Shown here in pieces: positions 1-11,985 of a DNA stretch of 64,000 nucleotides. Within the stretch, counting starts at the first letter, position 1; every line of letters starts with the position of its first letter. The stretch spans positions 8,054,662-8,118,661 of the forward strand of contig CM034132.1 in NCBI GenBank assembly GCA_019914995.1. Direction: 5' to 3'. This DNA is from Acanthochlamys bracteata (taxonomy: Eukaryota > Streptophyta > Magnoliopsida > Pandanales > Velloziaceae). The position numbers and the translations under genes were made by a program. The notes below the pieces were generated by a model. The model was not told the DNA's origin. It saw only the letters and a list, made by a program, of their open reading frames with translations, and did no database searches.

Positions 1-394
1 TTGACTAGGCAAAGCAAATCAGTATCATTTAACTAATCTGATACATTCAAAAAAACTTAATAGTCCTGCTAAATTATGATAAAAAAATGCTTTAAATCTG
101 TGCAGGCCTCTACAACAACAAAAAATAAGTCACCCAATTTCAGAGACTACAAGGTAGACTTGTAGATTATTCAGATTTTATACAACAATGAACTATACCT
201 GTGATTCAGAAAGCTTCTCTAAAGATGGGCATAACCCTTCAACTAGACCAAAATAAGAAGATAAAAAGTAAACATCACCAGAAAATAATATTGCATATAG
301 CAAGCAGTATTCATCCTAAATAAAAGCTAATCCAAAAACAAACTTGGACTAAATCTTGTATAAGGAAAAAAGTATATATGGTGGAAGAACTTAC

Positions 395-3300
395 TTGAAG
401 TTCCAGTTCCAAGACTGCAAGTTCATTCTTAAAATTGATGAGATAATCATCCTTCAACTGCAGCTGCACAAAAAATGGACATAGAAGTTAGAAGCACCAG
501 TAGTATAATATTAGAATTTGGAGCCCGAAATAACATTTAAAATCTCAAAACATATTTATATTCAAAAACAGAAATTCGCAGATGTAATTTTGGTCAAACT
601 TGATTTTTCAGGTTGATTATAACCTAGAATAAGTTTGCAACCAAACTACTTACAACTTTGATAAAGTTTTTGGTAGGTTATTGTGATTTTGGTCAAACTC
701 TTTTATGTTTTAAACTTCACACCTTATTGAGGCACTCATGGGTGTCTTGGTTCTATATAGCCTGGTTGGGTGGGTTTCTATATTGCTTGTAACTGGATCA
801 ACTGAAACACAAACAAACACTGTAACCCACCAAAGTCGAGTTCTTTTCCATCGTGAGACAATAATGAAATAGAGACATTGTAGGAGTTTTAATTTAAAAG
901 GACTCTTAACTAGATTTGGACTTAGTTTGGAAACTATTTCTGAGTTTGACTTCCTTTTAAGGTTTTGATTTATGGTAAGTTATTTTGTTTATTTCATGAG
1001 CAGTTTTTCGTCATTTTAGACAGGTACAAATGATTATTAATTGAATTAAATTTAATTGAGTTTTTTGCTTCCTGAAACACTAGCTGTCTTCTCTCTTTGT
1101 CTTGTTTCTTCTCCCTGCTATACGCATCTAACAATTCCATTTCAGGTGGTTCAACCATCTTGTGCCTGGATGTACTTGCCCATGGCCTTTTCAGCACAGT
1201 ATCAGTTAGAAGCTAAACTGAGTTAGTAGCTCAATGTTTAAAATGTTGACTGCATGTGAATATTGCATAAGGCACTGAACCACGTATAATACATTTTGTT
1301 TACTTTCTGTAGGAGTCCTACTTGTTTAATTTCATATAGTTGCCAATTATTTTTATCCTTAGGGAACTAGTGCAGTGTGAAACAATGGGAATTATAAGTC
1401 CATCTTGAAAAAGAAAGGTAAAGGCAATGTACTAGAGCAGCTTTCCTTGACCTAGCAGTCAGGATGCAAGAAAACAAAGAGAAGGCACACTTAAAAAATC
1501 ACTTAAATGTCATATTAGATCCTTTTGAAAAGAAACGCATGCACACCCTCTCTTTACGCATGCACACCCTCTCTTTATAGTAGCATCATATCTGCAATTC
1601 CATCAAATTGTGACTCAATATGGATCTCCAGCACTTCTCTTTTAACAGTCGGGCAGGTAGCATGCTTGGTACGAGACATACAACAATCGCCATCTACTAT
1701 TTCTGTAGAAGCTCTCCACGTAATATATGTAAAGTTGGGTATAGGTTATATAATCAAGCTGTCGTTGTCATATAGATGAAGTTGAAACATCTTATGTAAT
1801 CCTGTAAGTACCTGCCTCTTTCATGTTATTGTTCTATATCTGCCTCTTCCTTTCTATTGTTCTATTTTTAGGATTTGTTTCCTACTAGTTCTGCATGCCA
1901 TATGAATAGTTGGGACATCTCTGTGTGGCAAGTTACACATCTCGGCTTTCCTCTTCAGCTCTTACTCTTAGACATGAGCATTAGTAGCAGTTCTCAACAT
2001 CCTACTAAAGTTAAGAAAAAGTAGCAGCAAAACACAGCAAATCCTAACAAGTCTATAGACAACACTGAAATGAGTCAAAACAGTTATTACACAAACTGGA
2101 ACAATTAAGACAAGAGATCGCTTTCATGTTTTTAATTCCAGATCAACTAGATATATTGTCCTCCTTGAACTCTAGTAAAAATCCATTTATGGATTGATGT
2201 TGGAAGGCTCACAGGTCCTTGTCCTCATAGTCCTCTTTATTGAACAAAAACAGACACGATGATTAAACTTACTATTCCAAGGCCTTTACATCTTGTTCAT
2301 GTGCTACTGTACATAGCATAACTTTAACATTTCTAATTAGATTTGAAAGTTAGCTTTAAAAAATGATGGCCACGTGAAACTTGTGAAAAATTTATTAATT
2401 ACTTTGCTAAAATACAGCTTACACACAGCATTAAATAGTTTGTTATTCTAAATACAAAGACAGCATCAGGTTTGTTTAATCACAAATACCTAAGGTTCCA
2501 TGCACTTTGTAGGTATAACATTGTGGAGCAAAAACAAATCATAAGGTACCAAACACTTTGTGGGTATAACACTGTGGTGCAAAAACAAATCATAAGGTAC
2601 CATGCAAAAACAAATCTTCAGGCAAGAGTACATGTCATAAAGATATGACTGGACTTCACCAACCTCACCCCAAACCTATTTCTTTATCCAGACACAGGAA
2701 GGCTATGGGGAAAATTCAACAAAGGCAGAGTGTGTGGCAGAATCAAAAAATGTCATCAAACTCATAAGACGGCATTTATCAAGAACTTTAACTATTAAAC
2801 TTTTCTTCAAAGGAGGTAAAAGAGCAGATATCCACCAGCACACAAACCAGACAAAATAAACATACCACGTCGACAGCATGATGCTAACCATCCATAACAA
2901 TAGCATAGACCTAAATATATCTCGAGATTAACCACTCAAGGAACAGACAACAAATCAATTTTCTGATTGTTAAAGCATATGAAAAGATTTATAATTCACA
3001 TGTACCTGGCGTTTTAGGAATCTGTTGTATTGATTGGCTTCACTGAGTTTCTTTAAAAGCTTCAATCTTTCGGAGTCAGTCAACAGTGACTTCAACTGCC
3101 AAGAAAACCTAAAAATATGTGAAGATAAACTGTGTATGACATCAAGTAGAAGAATATATATCTAAACCCAAAAACAAAAATTCTTCTAAATTAAGTTACA
3201 ATTCAACACCATTAATTTATATCCTTAGGTTTTGTCACATTGCTAAGGAATCACTGATTTGTCACTAAAATGCTGCATAAGTCATAACATAAGTCTACAG

Positions 3301-4550
3301 AGATAAGCTAAAATCAACTCAGTTGCCTATCCGGTAAAAACAATAAGATGAATAACAGATTTGGAAGATAATAAAAGAGGTCAAAATCACTTCTGAAATA
3401 CCATTTAGATGCCCTATTTTCATATGTATCAGCGAGGCAATCTCATATGTAGAAAATTTATTGGCTGAACATATAAATAAAAGATATGCAGCTGACACTT
3501 GTGGTGCCTGTCGCTGAATACCTTCTGAAGCCTATGCACACTTTATAAATGCGACCACAGCAATTGTTGCTCTACAGGTATAAAATTTGGTGCTTTAAGA
3601 CAATTCTACCATAATATCAAGCTTCTAAAACCTATAAGTAATTAACATATCCCTTTCCTTTCCTTAATTCACAATTTCCATAAAAAAGATGCTAAGTATT
3701 GTTCTATATAAACAACATATGAGAAGAAAGCTTTAAAAAAATAAACAAAATTAAAAAAAAACTTGCACAAAGAATTTGTAAGACCAGGTAGAGATTTATA
3801 GACCAAGTGTGCACATAGATCTTACTACAAATACCTCATCAGAAGACAATTTTCTTGGAACATTATTCCCAGATACATCGTCCAGAAACTGTTCAGCATC
3901 TTGACTTGATTGTTGTTCCTGTGAGGATAAGGAACTTCCCTCTTCTAGACTCACAGACGCTGAGACATCTCTCCATGATTCAGTTTGGGGTGTGTTCATG
4001 TTAATAGGATATATTACAACAACATGCCCAGAAAGCTGTTTATTTTCTCTGGAAATTTTACGTAACAAACATAGTTGTGTTGGCCTCCTCAATAAGTTAG
4101 GTGCTTGCAAATAGACAGCAACAGTCCTCTTCCATGATATCCTTCTGAAATATCAGATGTTTCCAAAAGAACAGAACACTTTTGATATTTAGCTAACAGC
4201 ATGCATGCATGAAAAAAGAAGCATCTAGATAAGATAATATGGCTCTAAAGTGAAAAACATATTAGAAGACAAAAGATTCAATCTATGTATCTCAAGTTAC
4301 TTTGACATGAAAGTCTACAAATACGTAACTGCCTAATTCAATAAATAATGAACAGAAACCGAAACTACAGTTACATTTAGATATGCATAATGATATTAAC
4401 TGGAAGAACAATTAATTTGGCACAAACCTATGGAACAATAACCACTAGTATGTAAAAACTGTCCATGCCTGTGGAAGCAGCTAATTATATTTACTTTGGA
4501 GATTTTACCTCAAAGAAGACACCTCCAAACACTCCATGGTTGACTCCTTC
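395..4550 (-). CDS. PTST1: PTST1 (PROTEIN TARGETING TO STARCH), 5' half; 3' exons off the left edge
   Basis: A plastid scaffold that, in Arabidopsis, binds granule-bound starch synthase through a coiled coil and starch through a C-terminal CBM48. Visible coding exons on the minus strand: 4537-4509 (ATG at 4537, exon from 4550), 4144-3835, 3095-3006 and 463-395. All have GT-AG borders and join in phase to give 166 aa. Residues ~1-60 are basic and Ser/Arg-rich, as in a transit peptide; an acidic Ser/Gln-rich linker follows. The stretch from LSSDELKSLL through KLSEANQYNRFLKRQ to ELAVLELELQ closely matches the Arabidopsis coiled coil as I recall it. The next expected exons (ALVxLAEEIA, then CBM48) are not in the window. 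A short exon-like stretch near 197-246 does not continue the frame and was not used. Identification is by remembered similarity, not a search. Confidence 0.85.
2490..2612. repeat. Short tandem repeat (~58 bp unit) in a PTST1 intron
   Basis: Two near-identical ~58-bp units and a partial third: CACTTTGTAGGTATAACA and CACTTTGTGGGTATAACA, each followed by GCAAAAACAAATCATAAGGT. It lies in the intron between the exons at 3006 and 463. Confidence 0.7.
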
Positions 4551-6116
4551 CTAAAATGTGAAAAAATAAAACAAATATAGACACATAAATAAGTAAAGCA
4601 TGGCATCAATTGTTGATATCATTCTGAATTTCAAATAGGAATTCAAAAGATTATTTTTAATGATATACCATGCTTAAATTAGGATTACTATCAAGCATAA
4701 TAAATAGAAATAATAAAATACAGTTTCTAACTAGAAACTCTAGGTTTAGTAACTATTTACCAGGGATGGCAGGACAGCTAAAAAGACAATGCTAGGAAAC
4801 CATTATTGACTGGACAGAGTCTAGCTAGTTCGTAGCCTGGCTTGCGTCAAGAACCACTCAGAACTCTATTTGAAACTTAAATATCGTATATTCTAAAATC
4901 TGCTGAGTAATCATTTCACCTTTAAGCCTATCATCTAACCTTGTGTGTGAAGGCCCACAGTCTTTACCTTGAAGTGACAAGCAGAGTAGTTCAAGAGAAG
5001 AGGCTTAGATATTAGAACATTCTTACTGTAATCCAATGCCGAAGGTATGATCAACCCAAATACTTCCTCTTCTCACACTTTCATCATTTCCATCGGTCCT
5101 CTAACCTTCTTTTCAGTCACAAGAACCTTCATATTTCACAAGTTTGAAGGTTTGCTTCAGGTAAAAACTACTTCCTACTACTACCTAGATTATCAAATTC
5201 AATAAAATCACCTACGTGAAAAGAATCTTATTTTAGATGTTGCGCATTCTATTTCAATTATGACGAAGACAATAGCAGTAAGTGAAACCAAAGGAAGTCA
5301 TCTCTCAGATTTAAAGATTCTCCTACAACTGTCTAGGTGGATTCAATATAAACTTTTGTCAAAAATTTCAAGGAGTAATCGAGACTGGGAACAAAAAAAT
5401 GGGAGCAGAACCCAACCGAAGAGGAAGTAGAACCTAATCGAAGAGCTTTTCACATCAATGATTCTTAGAATTACATTGAGAGTCAATACCAACCTCTCAG
5501 CAGTAGAGGTTGCAATGCATAACGTGCATTGCAATTTAAATAGAAAAGAAAAAGTCAGGCTAAAGGTGCCATATGATATATTTACCGAACCACATCCTCA
5601 TAAGATAGATCATTGTTTTTTACAAGTAATCAACAGGACTTCTAACAACAGAAACTTGATGTATATCATCCTACACAACACATCAGAGCATACTAGAAGA
5701 ATGCTGTAAAGTTCCTTTTATTAACTTTGTAAGACTACATACAGTCTTGTTCTAGTGAGACGCCAAGCACACTTTAGCTACTTCAGGACTAGCATCTACT
5801 GTTGAACATAATTATCAAATTTTTTGGCGCAACAAATGCCAACTCAAAATTTTTGGCGCTTAAAATGCCAACTTAAACTACTTAGTAAAATGAGCAAAAT
5901 TTTGGGCACAACACGACTAAGCCTGTATACAAGTTAGAAAGGTCATCAATATGCAAATCGGAATAGGACAGGCACGGAATCAAGTCTTTTAATTAAAAAG
6001 CCTAATGAATCGACATCCTCCAATTTCGATTAACAAGGATGGTAAACTTTGGTTACTCAAAAAATATCATACCGCTCCAGTTTCTGGTGGAATCGGCTAT
6101 GTTGACATTATGTTTG

Positions 6117-6850
6117 TCGATTTCTGTTTTACGACTTGAGCAAACAAGAAAGGATAACAACAGGGACTAACAAAAGAAAGACAAAAAATATATTTCTTAG
6201 AAAAGAAAAGAAATAATCGTTCTGACTTCAGGCTTGGCAAACAAGCAAGTAGAGAGAATTGATCAGAAAGTGCTGCAAACAAGGAACCAAAAAATAAAGA
6301 AATCAACGAAAATTCTTCAAAAGTTATATAGTTACCAGGCAGCGCAGGTATTACTGCTGGTTCACAAGATTGATCAAGAAATTAAGGGGGTACAAAATCT
6401 TTCTCTAGACCAACAAAAAATGTAAAGAAAAAAATTGTTTCAATTTTCAGCTTGGCAATTCAACAAACAAGTACAGGGCATTAATTAACAATGTCTCGAA
6501 AAGAAAGATCAAAATATCAAAGCTTAGATATCCCCAAAAAATTGACAAATTATATCATACTCGATTTCTGATTTTAAGATTTGAACAAACAAGAAGGAAT
6601 ATTGAAAGGGCTAGCCAATCAAAAACACAAAATCTTTCCAAAGGCAAAAAAGAAAAATCATTCTAATTTCCGGCTCGAATATTCCACAAACAAGTACAGT
6701 GCATCTTCAATCAGCAATACGTTGCAAAGGAAGAATCAAAAACTAATGAAAAAAATTAGAAAAAATTCACAACATATAAACTTACCAAGCAATGGAGAGA
6801 CTACTGCTGGTTCAGTAATGCAGTTAGGAGAACAAGAAATGGGAGTTGTC
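6117..6850. repeat. Degenerate ~221-bp tandem repeat in the PTST1 leader
   Basis: The motif around CTTGGCAA..CAAACAAGTA recurs at about 6226, 6446 and 6668, a spacing of 220-222 bp. A linked block, CGATTTCTG..TTTGAACAAACAAGAA, occurs at 6119 and 6562. Between them lie diverged copies rich in CAAAATCTTTC and AAGAAAA. At least three copies are present and similarity is only moderate by eye. Both donor-like sites of the leader lie inside the array. Confidence 0.55.
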
Positions 6851-7090
6851 GGCTAATGATTTGGGAATGATTTGTTTAAGTTTAATTCCTCTAGTTTTGG
6901 TAACGGTGTATTTGGGAAGAAGAAAAGAAACGAAAAAGGAAAACCTCTCAGATGCGAAACGGTAAATGGAATTGTTGAGATTAGAGAGAAGAAAGTAACG
7001 AGTTGGCTTTCGAGTAACTAGAACCGTTGATCTTTTTGTTCGGATCTTTTTAAAGATGCTGCCGTTGTGTTTTAAGAGATAGGGCCACAC
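6786..7090 (-). promoter_or_regulatory. Probable 5' leader exon of PTST1
   Basis: On the minus strand a good donor (TTG then GTAAGTTT) lies at about 6786, upstream of the coding exon whose acceptor is at 4551. This predicts an untranslated first exon between roughly 7090 and 6786 and a ~2.2-kb leader intron. The transcription start is not visible. A second donor-like site in a related context sits near 6331, within the tandem repeat described separately. Confidence 0.4.
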
Positions 7091-7830
7091 GTACATTCTG
7101 TCTGGAAGTGCTTTATTTCGAGACGTTCTAAAAAACTAACTTAACTTTTTACTAACATATATATTGATATATTTGCTAGATAACTTATATATTTATAAAT
7201 GTTTGTTTAAATTTTAAAATATAATAAAATATTTATTAAATTATGAAATTAAAATAAAATCATAACATAAATGAAACAGAGTGCCAATCAGTTCTATTTC
7301 AAGCTTTTATTTTCTAAAATTGTTTTGTAATATTATAAGAATTTTTTAATTAAAAAAATAGATAAATTGATATCATAAACTTTTTTTATATAAATATTTT
7401 TTCTATTACTTTAAAATAATAAGTTTCTTTTCCATATATCTCAAATATTTTTTTGAAAGCCATCTTATTTTAAATAACTTCTTAGTTTTGGAAATAATTT
7501 AAAATAGATTTTTTTAAACTAAATATATTTCTTTCTTTTTTTTAATAATTTTTTATTTTAAAAAATAATTAAAATAAGTCATAAAAAAATCTTATTATTT
7601 TTTATGCTTATAAAAAATATATAAAATTAAAAATTAAAATATTATTTTTGAAAAATTCTTCCCCAGACGTCCCTTAATGCATTGATGTGCTGCAGAGATG
7701 TAGCCCAACAGTACTATGTTTTATTTACGTGATGCTTCACTTTGTAATTCTAATTCAGACTTAGAAGATTTTAAACTTGTCGAAAAGTTCAACTTCGAAA
7801 TGTAATAGATAAACGGAGTATCTCCTTAGA

Positions 7831-8035
7831 GCGCGTTTGGTTTAATTTTTCAAAAATTATTTTTTAAATTAATAGATATATAAAAAATTTATTTAAAAAT
7901 TTAAAAAATAGAAAAAAATTTTACGAAATAAAATTTTTATTATATATTTTTATTATTTTTTAAAAAATAAAAAAATAAATATTTTTTATTTTAAAAAATT
8001 TTTATTTTATAAGTACTTTAAAATGTACCCTAATA
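7831..8035 (-). mobile_element. MITE-like element, GCGTTTGG family, copy 1
   Basis: Starts GCGCGTTTGG, has the conserved AT-rich interior with TTATTTTTTAAAAAAT-like tracts and the TTATAAGTACTT subterminal motif, then a degenerate far end. Strand is relative to the copy at 60884. Confidence 0.5.
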
Positions 8036-8339
8036 TACGCTCTTGTACTCTTTCAGAGCCATCCGATCAAGCCTCTTTTCAGAACCGTTCCATCGCTTAG
8101 GGCTTATTTATGTACACTTCAAATTTTCTTTTCTAAATTATTATTAACATTTAATTTACATTAAACTAAAATAAATATAATTTTTAAACAAAATATTTTT
8201 CACCGAAAACACACTTTCTTTAAATTTTTAAACTAAAAATTTCACTTTCAAACTTAATTTTAATACAAGTAAATGCACAAAATTACATTTTACTAAATTT
8301 ATGTAACTACAAATTTATTATTATAATCATTTTAAAAGT

Positions 8340-8560
8340 ATAAGCATGTTTTGAAATGCTTATTGAAAATGAGCTATTTTTAAAAAAAGTGTATTTTAGA
8401 AATTTTTTAATAATAAGCCTTATTTTTTTTTCAAAAAAATAATAAAAAATTTAATAATAAAATTTCACGATATAAAAGTTTTTTATATTTTCTAAAATTT
8501 TTAATCTATAAAATATTCTAAAAACTTTATTGAAAAATATAAAATAAAAGGTTGGAGTAA
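8340..8560 (+). mobile_element. MITE-like element, degenerate copy 2
   Basis: Begins near a GAAATGCTTATTGAAAATGAG segment matching the family 5' end and continues with the shared interior. Its right terminus has decayed, so the limits are approximate. Confidence 0.3.
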
Positions 8561-8695
8561 AAAAAGATGTTGAGCTCCACCGAACATCTATTTAATAGCA
8601 AAGTAAACATGTCCGCTTGAAAATACTTAAAGAGTTTTTCTAAATAAAAAATATTTTAATTTCTTTAAAAAATAAGTTTATTTTATTATCTAAAA

Positions 8696-8734
<39 letters not shown>

Positions 8735-8974
8735 TATATATTAAAATATTATAAATTTTATTATAATATTAAAATAACTTTTGAAATAAGAAGTATTTAA
8801 TAAACTAAGTCAAATGTCTTCGTAATCTGAGGGACGGCTCTTTGATAGGAGAGTGCACAAAATATACTGCTATAAAAATAATAACATTGAGTCTGCACTG
8901 CGGTGATGTAGCATAACTAAACAAAGTTTCATACCCAGTGCCAATTCGGATTACTGGATCGACCCATGTATGAG

Positions 8975-9219
8975 CATGTTTGGTTAAGTTTATCAAGCGC
9001 TATTTTTTAATTTTTATCTATTTCATATTTTTCAATACATATTTTATAAATATATATAAATTTTACTTAAAATTTTAGAAAGTGTAAAAAAATTTTATAG
9101 AATGAAATTTTTTTATTGCATATTTTTATTTTTTTTTTTAAATAAAGCTCGCTTTTCAAAAAAATAAAAATATCTTTTATTTTAGAAAAACTTTATTTTA
9201 TAAGCACTACCAAAGGCCC
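8975..9219 (-). mobile_element. MITE-like element, copy 3
   Basis: Family member running from CATGTTTGG to TTATAAGCACTACCAAAGG. It is in the opposite orientation to copy 4, about 65 bp away, so the pair could form a long imperfect hairpin. Confidence 0.55.
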
Positions 9220-9229
9220 CCATATAATC

Positions 9230-9967
9230 GGATCAAAATTGTTCAATTCTAATCCGACCTATTTATTTATATAGGTCAAAGAGAGCGCTTGGGAGTGCTT
9301 ATGAAATAGAAGATATTTTTATTTTTTGAAAAACGAGCTCCATTTTTTTTAAAAAATAATAATAAAAATATGCAATGAAAAGATCTCACAGCTTAAAAAA
9401 TTTTTACACTTTCTAAATTTTTAAATAAACTTTTATATATTTATAAAATATGTATTAAAAAATATGAAATAGATAAAAGTTGATAAGCAGCGTTTGAAAC
9501 GCTGCGCCAAATGCTACCAAAATTATCAACCCTAATCCAACCTATTTATAATTGGGTCAAACTCGAATCGACCTATTTAATAATTAAAATTATTAAAATA
9601 TAAATAATAAATATTAATTTAATAATTTTTATAAAAATTATTAATTATGATATATTTAAAAAATATATTAATTTTGATAAATTTTATAAATTAAATAAAA
9701 ATTAGTTAAATTAATATAAATTAAAATATATATATATATATACAAATTAAATTTAAATTTTTTACTATTATTTTTTAATTATTAAGTAATATATATTATA
9801 TAAATAGTTAAACGGGTTAAACGTGTCAATTTCGAGCAATCTGAATCCGATCCGAATCTATTTAAAAGTTCGGATCATTTTCGAATCGATCCGAATCCGG
9901 CTAAGAATTGATCCGAATTTAATTTTTTCGAATTGATTTTGGGTCGGATCAAAATTTACCACCTCTA
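9230..9967. repeat. Degenerate GATCCGAAT-rich repeat, interrupted by MITE copy 4
   Basis: Contains many GATCCGAAT, GGGTCAAA and GGATCAAAAT motifs and ends ...TTTACCACCTCT. This resembles plant hAT-type non-autonomous elements whose ends read AGGGGTGG/CCACCCCT. The left end is not clear. Related GATCCG-rich sequence occurs at 29.1-29.4, 59.4-59.5 and 60.1 kb. Confidence 0.35.
9283..9516 (+). mobile_element. MITE-like element, copy 4, nested in another repeat
   Basis: Runs from GAGCGCTTGGGAGTGCTTAT to GCTGCGCCAAATGC with the shared interior. It splits a repeat rich in ATCCGACCTATTTAT: similar sequence (ATCCGACC, ATCCAACC, AATCGACC) appears on both sides. Confidence 0.55.
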
Positions 9968-10735
9968 AAAAATCTCTCGGGTAGATAAGTTAGTGATCGA
10001 TTGCCTAGGTCAGTGGATCTCACTGCGGGGTCTCTAATGTCGCCGTTTGTGCTTAAAAGCTATATTGGATTTCGCTGCGCTCTCTCCCGACGCAATGGTG
10101 TCTCTTTTCTACTTCAACAAAAATAATCCTAAATTAGGGTTGTCCAGCGCTGCCTCATCATCTACCACTACCATCACCGGTAAAGCAGAAGATTTCTTTG
10201 TCTTCGTTCTAGAAGATAGAAATGGTGATGGAGCACGTCTTGCTAGAGATGATCGAGCTCTTAGGATGTGGTCACTAGGCTTTGCAGGAGTCACTGGTTT
10301 CTGCAGGAGCTACTAAAGCTGGCTTTCTTTTCATTCAATTCATCAGGGAAACAAAAATTCAAAAAAGTAATGAAAGCCAAAAACTTTCAAATCAGTAATT
10401 ACAACAAGATATTGGGAATGTTGATGATTACCTCAAAATCAAAGTGGATTATTTTGATAGAAATAAAACGAGAAAAAACACTAAAATATTCTGACAAATC
10501 AGCAAATAATTTAATAAAAGTCTGCTAACTAAATCCTCCGTCCTCGAGGAAACAATCGATTATTATCTGCAAAACTGAATTTAATTAATAGGATAAGGAA
10601 GAAATTCATAGTTGAGTCATTATTGAACATTACTGTATAGAAGTGCGTGGTGAATAAAAAGGTTGAGAGAGAGAAAAAAAATCATAGAAGGACGTGGTGT
10701 ATATAAAATTATTTTTTTCAAAAATTCGACTAAAG
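9968..10735. other. Intergenic stretch with an unsupported 89-aa ORF
   Basis: An ORF at 10047-10316 (+) has coding-like composition around an internal ATG but no recognisable domain, no clear splice sites and no continuation. It could be a decayed gene fragment; no gene is called here. Confidence 0.4.
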
Positions 10736-10737
10736 AA

Positions 10738-10985
10738 GCGTTTGAAAGTATTTATAAAATAAAATTTTTTAAAATAAAAAATATTTTTATTTTTTTAAAA
10801 ATAAGTTTTATTTTTTTTATTTCAAAAAAATAAAAATATATAATAAAAAGATCTCATTCTGTAAAATTTTTCTACATTTTCTAAATTTTTAAATAAATTT
10901 TTTATATATTTATAAAATATGTATAAAAAATATAAAATAAAAAAAAATTAAAAAATAGTGTTTGAAATGCTACTCCAAACGCGCT
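10738..10985 (+). mobile_element. MITE-like element, copy 5
   Basis: Bounded by AGCGTTTGAAAG and CTCCAAACGCGCT, with the standard AT-rich interior. The termini form an inverted repeat of about 8-10 bp. Confidence 0.6.
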
Positions 10986-10989
10986 CTAA

Positions 10990-11985
10990 AGCTCGAGCAA
11001 TCCAAAAGCTTCAATAGCAGTTCGAAGGAGAAAGAGATGCGGCTGTGTTAGTGATTTAGGATTTTTGTTAACAATTCATAGTTGACTTGGACGGGCGGAT
11101 TGGGTGACAGGAACCTGTCCGGGTCAAGTCAAGGTCAAAACAAAAACATAAGAAAAAGATATTATTTTATACTTTAAATATATGAACAAAAATAAATAAT
11201 TGTGCAAATTGGCATTCTTCTTTAAATGAAATTATATAAGGATTGCATTACAATTTCTATTAAAAAACTAATAAATCCAAATCAACGAACAGATGTCAAG
11301 TTAATGTAGAAAAATAATATATAAAACAAACCTCTATTTTTTCGTATTTAATATTTATTACAATGACATACTTAGTCTCATTCATAATTCTTTAAGAGTT
11401 TGTATATACAATATTACCTTTTAAAATTTGTTTAAAAGCTTATTAAATGACAATTAATCCAAAATGAAAATAGCTGAAACTTAATTTTAATATATTCAAA
11501 ATTCAAACACAAGACATAAATTAAATATATTTGGACTTACCCTTCCTTTTAATTCTTAATTTAATTCTGTCTTGTTAAGAATTACCAATTTTTAAGTAAT
11601 CATAAAATTTAATATTCACTTACAAAATGTATTGGCAAGAACACGTTTGGATTTGGAATGGCTAAAACGATATATATATATATATAAGTTTAACAAAAAC
11701 GAAATATTTAAACATTGTTTAAGCTCAAAAAGTTCTTGCACTAATCCGTTGCCAAATAAATGAAAGAATTTTCAGAATACAAAAGATTTCTATGTAATCT
11801 CTGTAATATATAATTTATGTTGTTTTTAATTTTTAAAAATTTAATATAGTAAAAGAATATTCAAAACTCAAAATATATTTAGTAAGTCCATACCAAATAT
11901 ATATTTCGTTCCAAACTCGTGATGCCTTAAGCCCACGCCTCAAGCCCAAGTCCAAACAAAATCCAAAGAAACTTCTAATCCTCTT
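10990..11985. other. AT-rich intergenic DNA upstream of SEC24A
   Basis: No gene or structured repeat is seen apart from a short TA run near 11670. The right part probably includes the SEC24A promoter, but no specific element can be defended. Confidence 0.4.

Larger units (their letters stand above)
7100..9230. other. AT-rich intergenic DNA with MITE-like repeats
   Basis: No coding region is supported here. It contains dispersed ~250-bp elements (separate entries), a long TA run at about 8697-8730 and A/T homopolymer tracts. ORFs in the stretch are short and show no recognisable domain. Confidence 0.6.

Noticed and set aside
197-246. Minus-strand exon-like stretch with a donor, reading EGLCPSLEKLSESQ in one frame
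   Set aside because: It does not join in phase with the PTST1 exon at 395-463 and does not resemble the expected next PTST1 sequence.
1534-1577. Two adjacent copies of ACGCATGCACACCCTCTCTT
   Set aside because: A simple 21-bp duplication in an intron; no spacers or further units, so not a CRISPR-like or regulatory array.
8697-8730. Long TA run, with others at 24643, 35342, 57040 and 60395
   Set aside because: Ordinary dinucleotide microsatellites in AT-rich plant DNA; no feature beyond repeat slippage is needed.
10047-10528. Two overlapping plus-strand ORFs with coding-like composition
   Set aside because: No domain, no splice continuation and no paralogue in the window; possibly a decayed gene fragment but not supportable as a gene.
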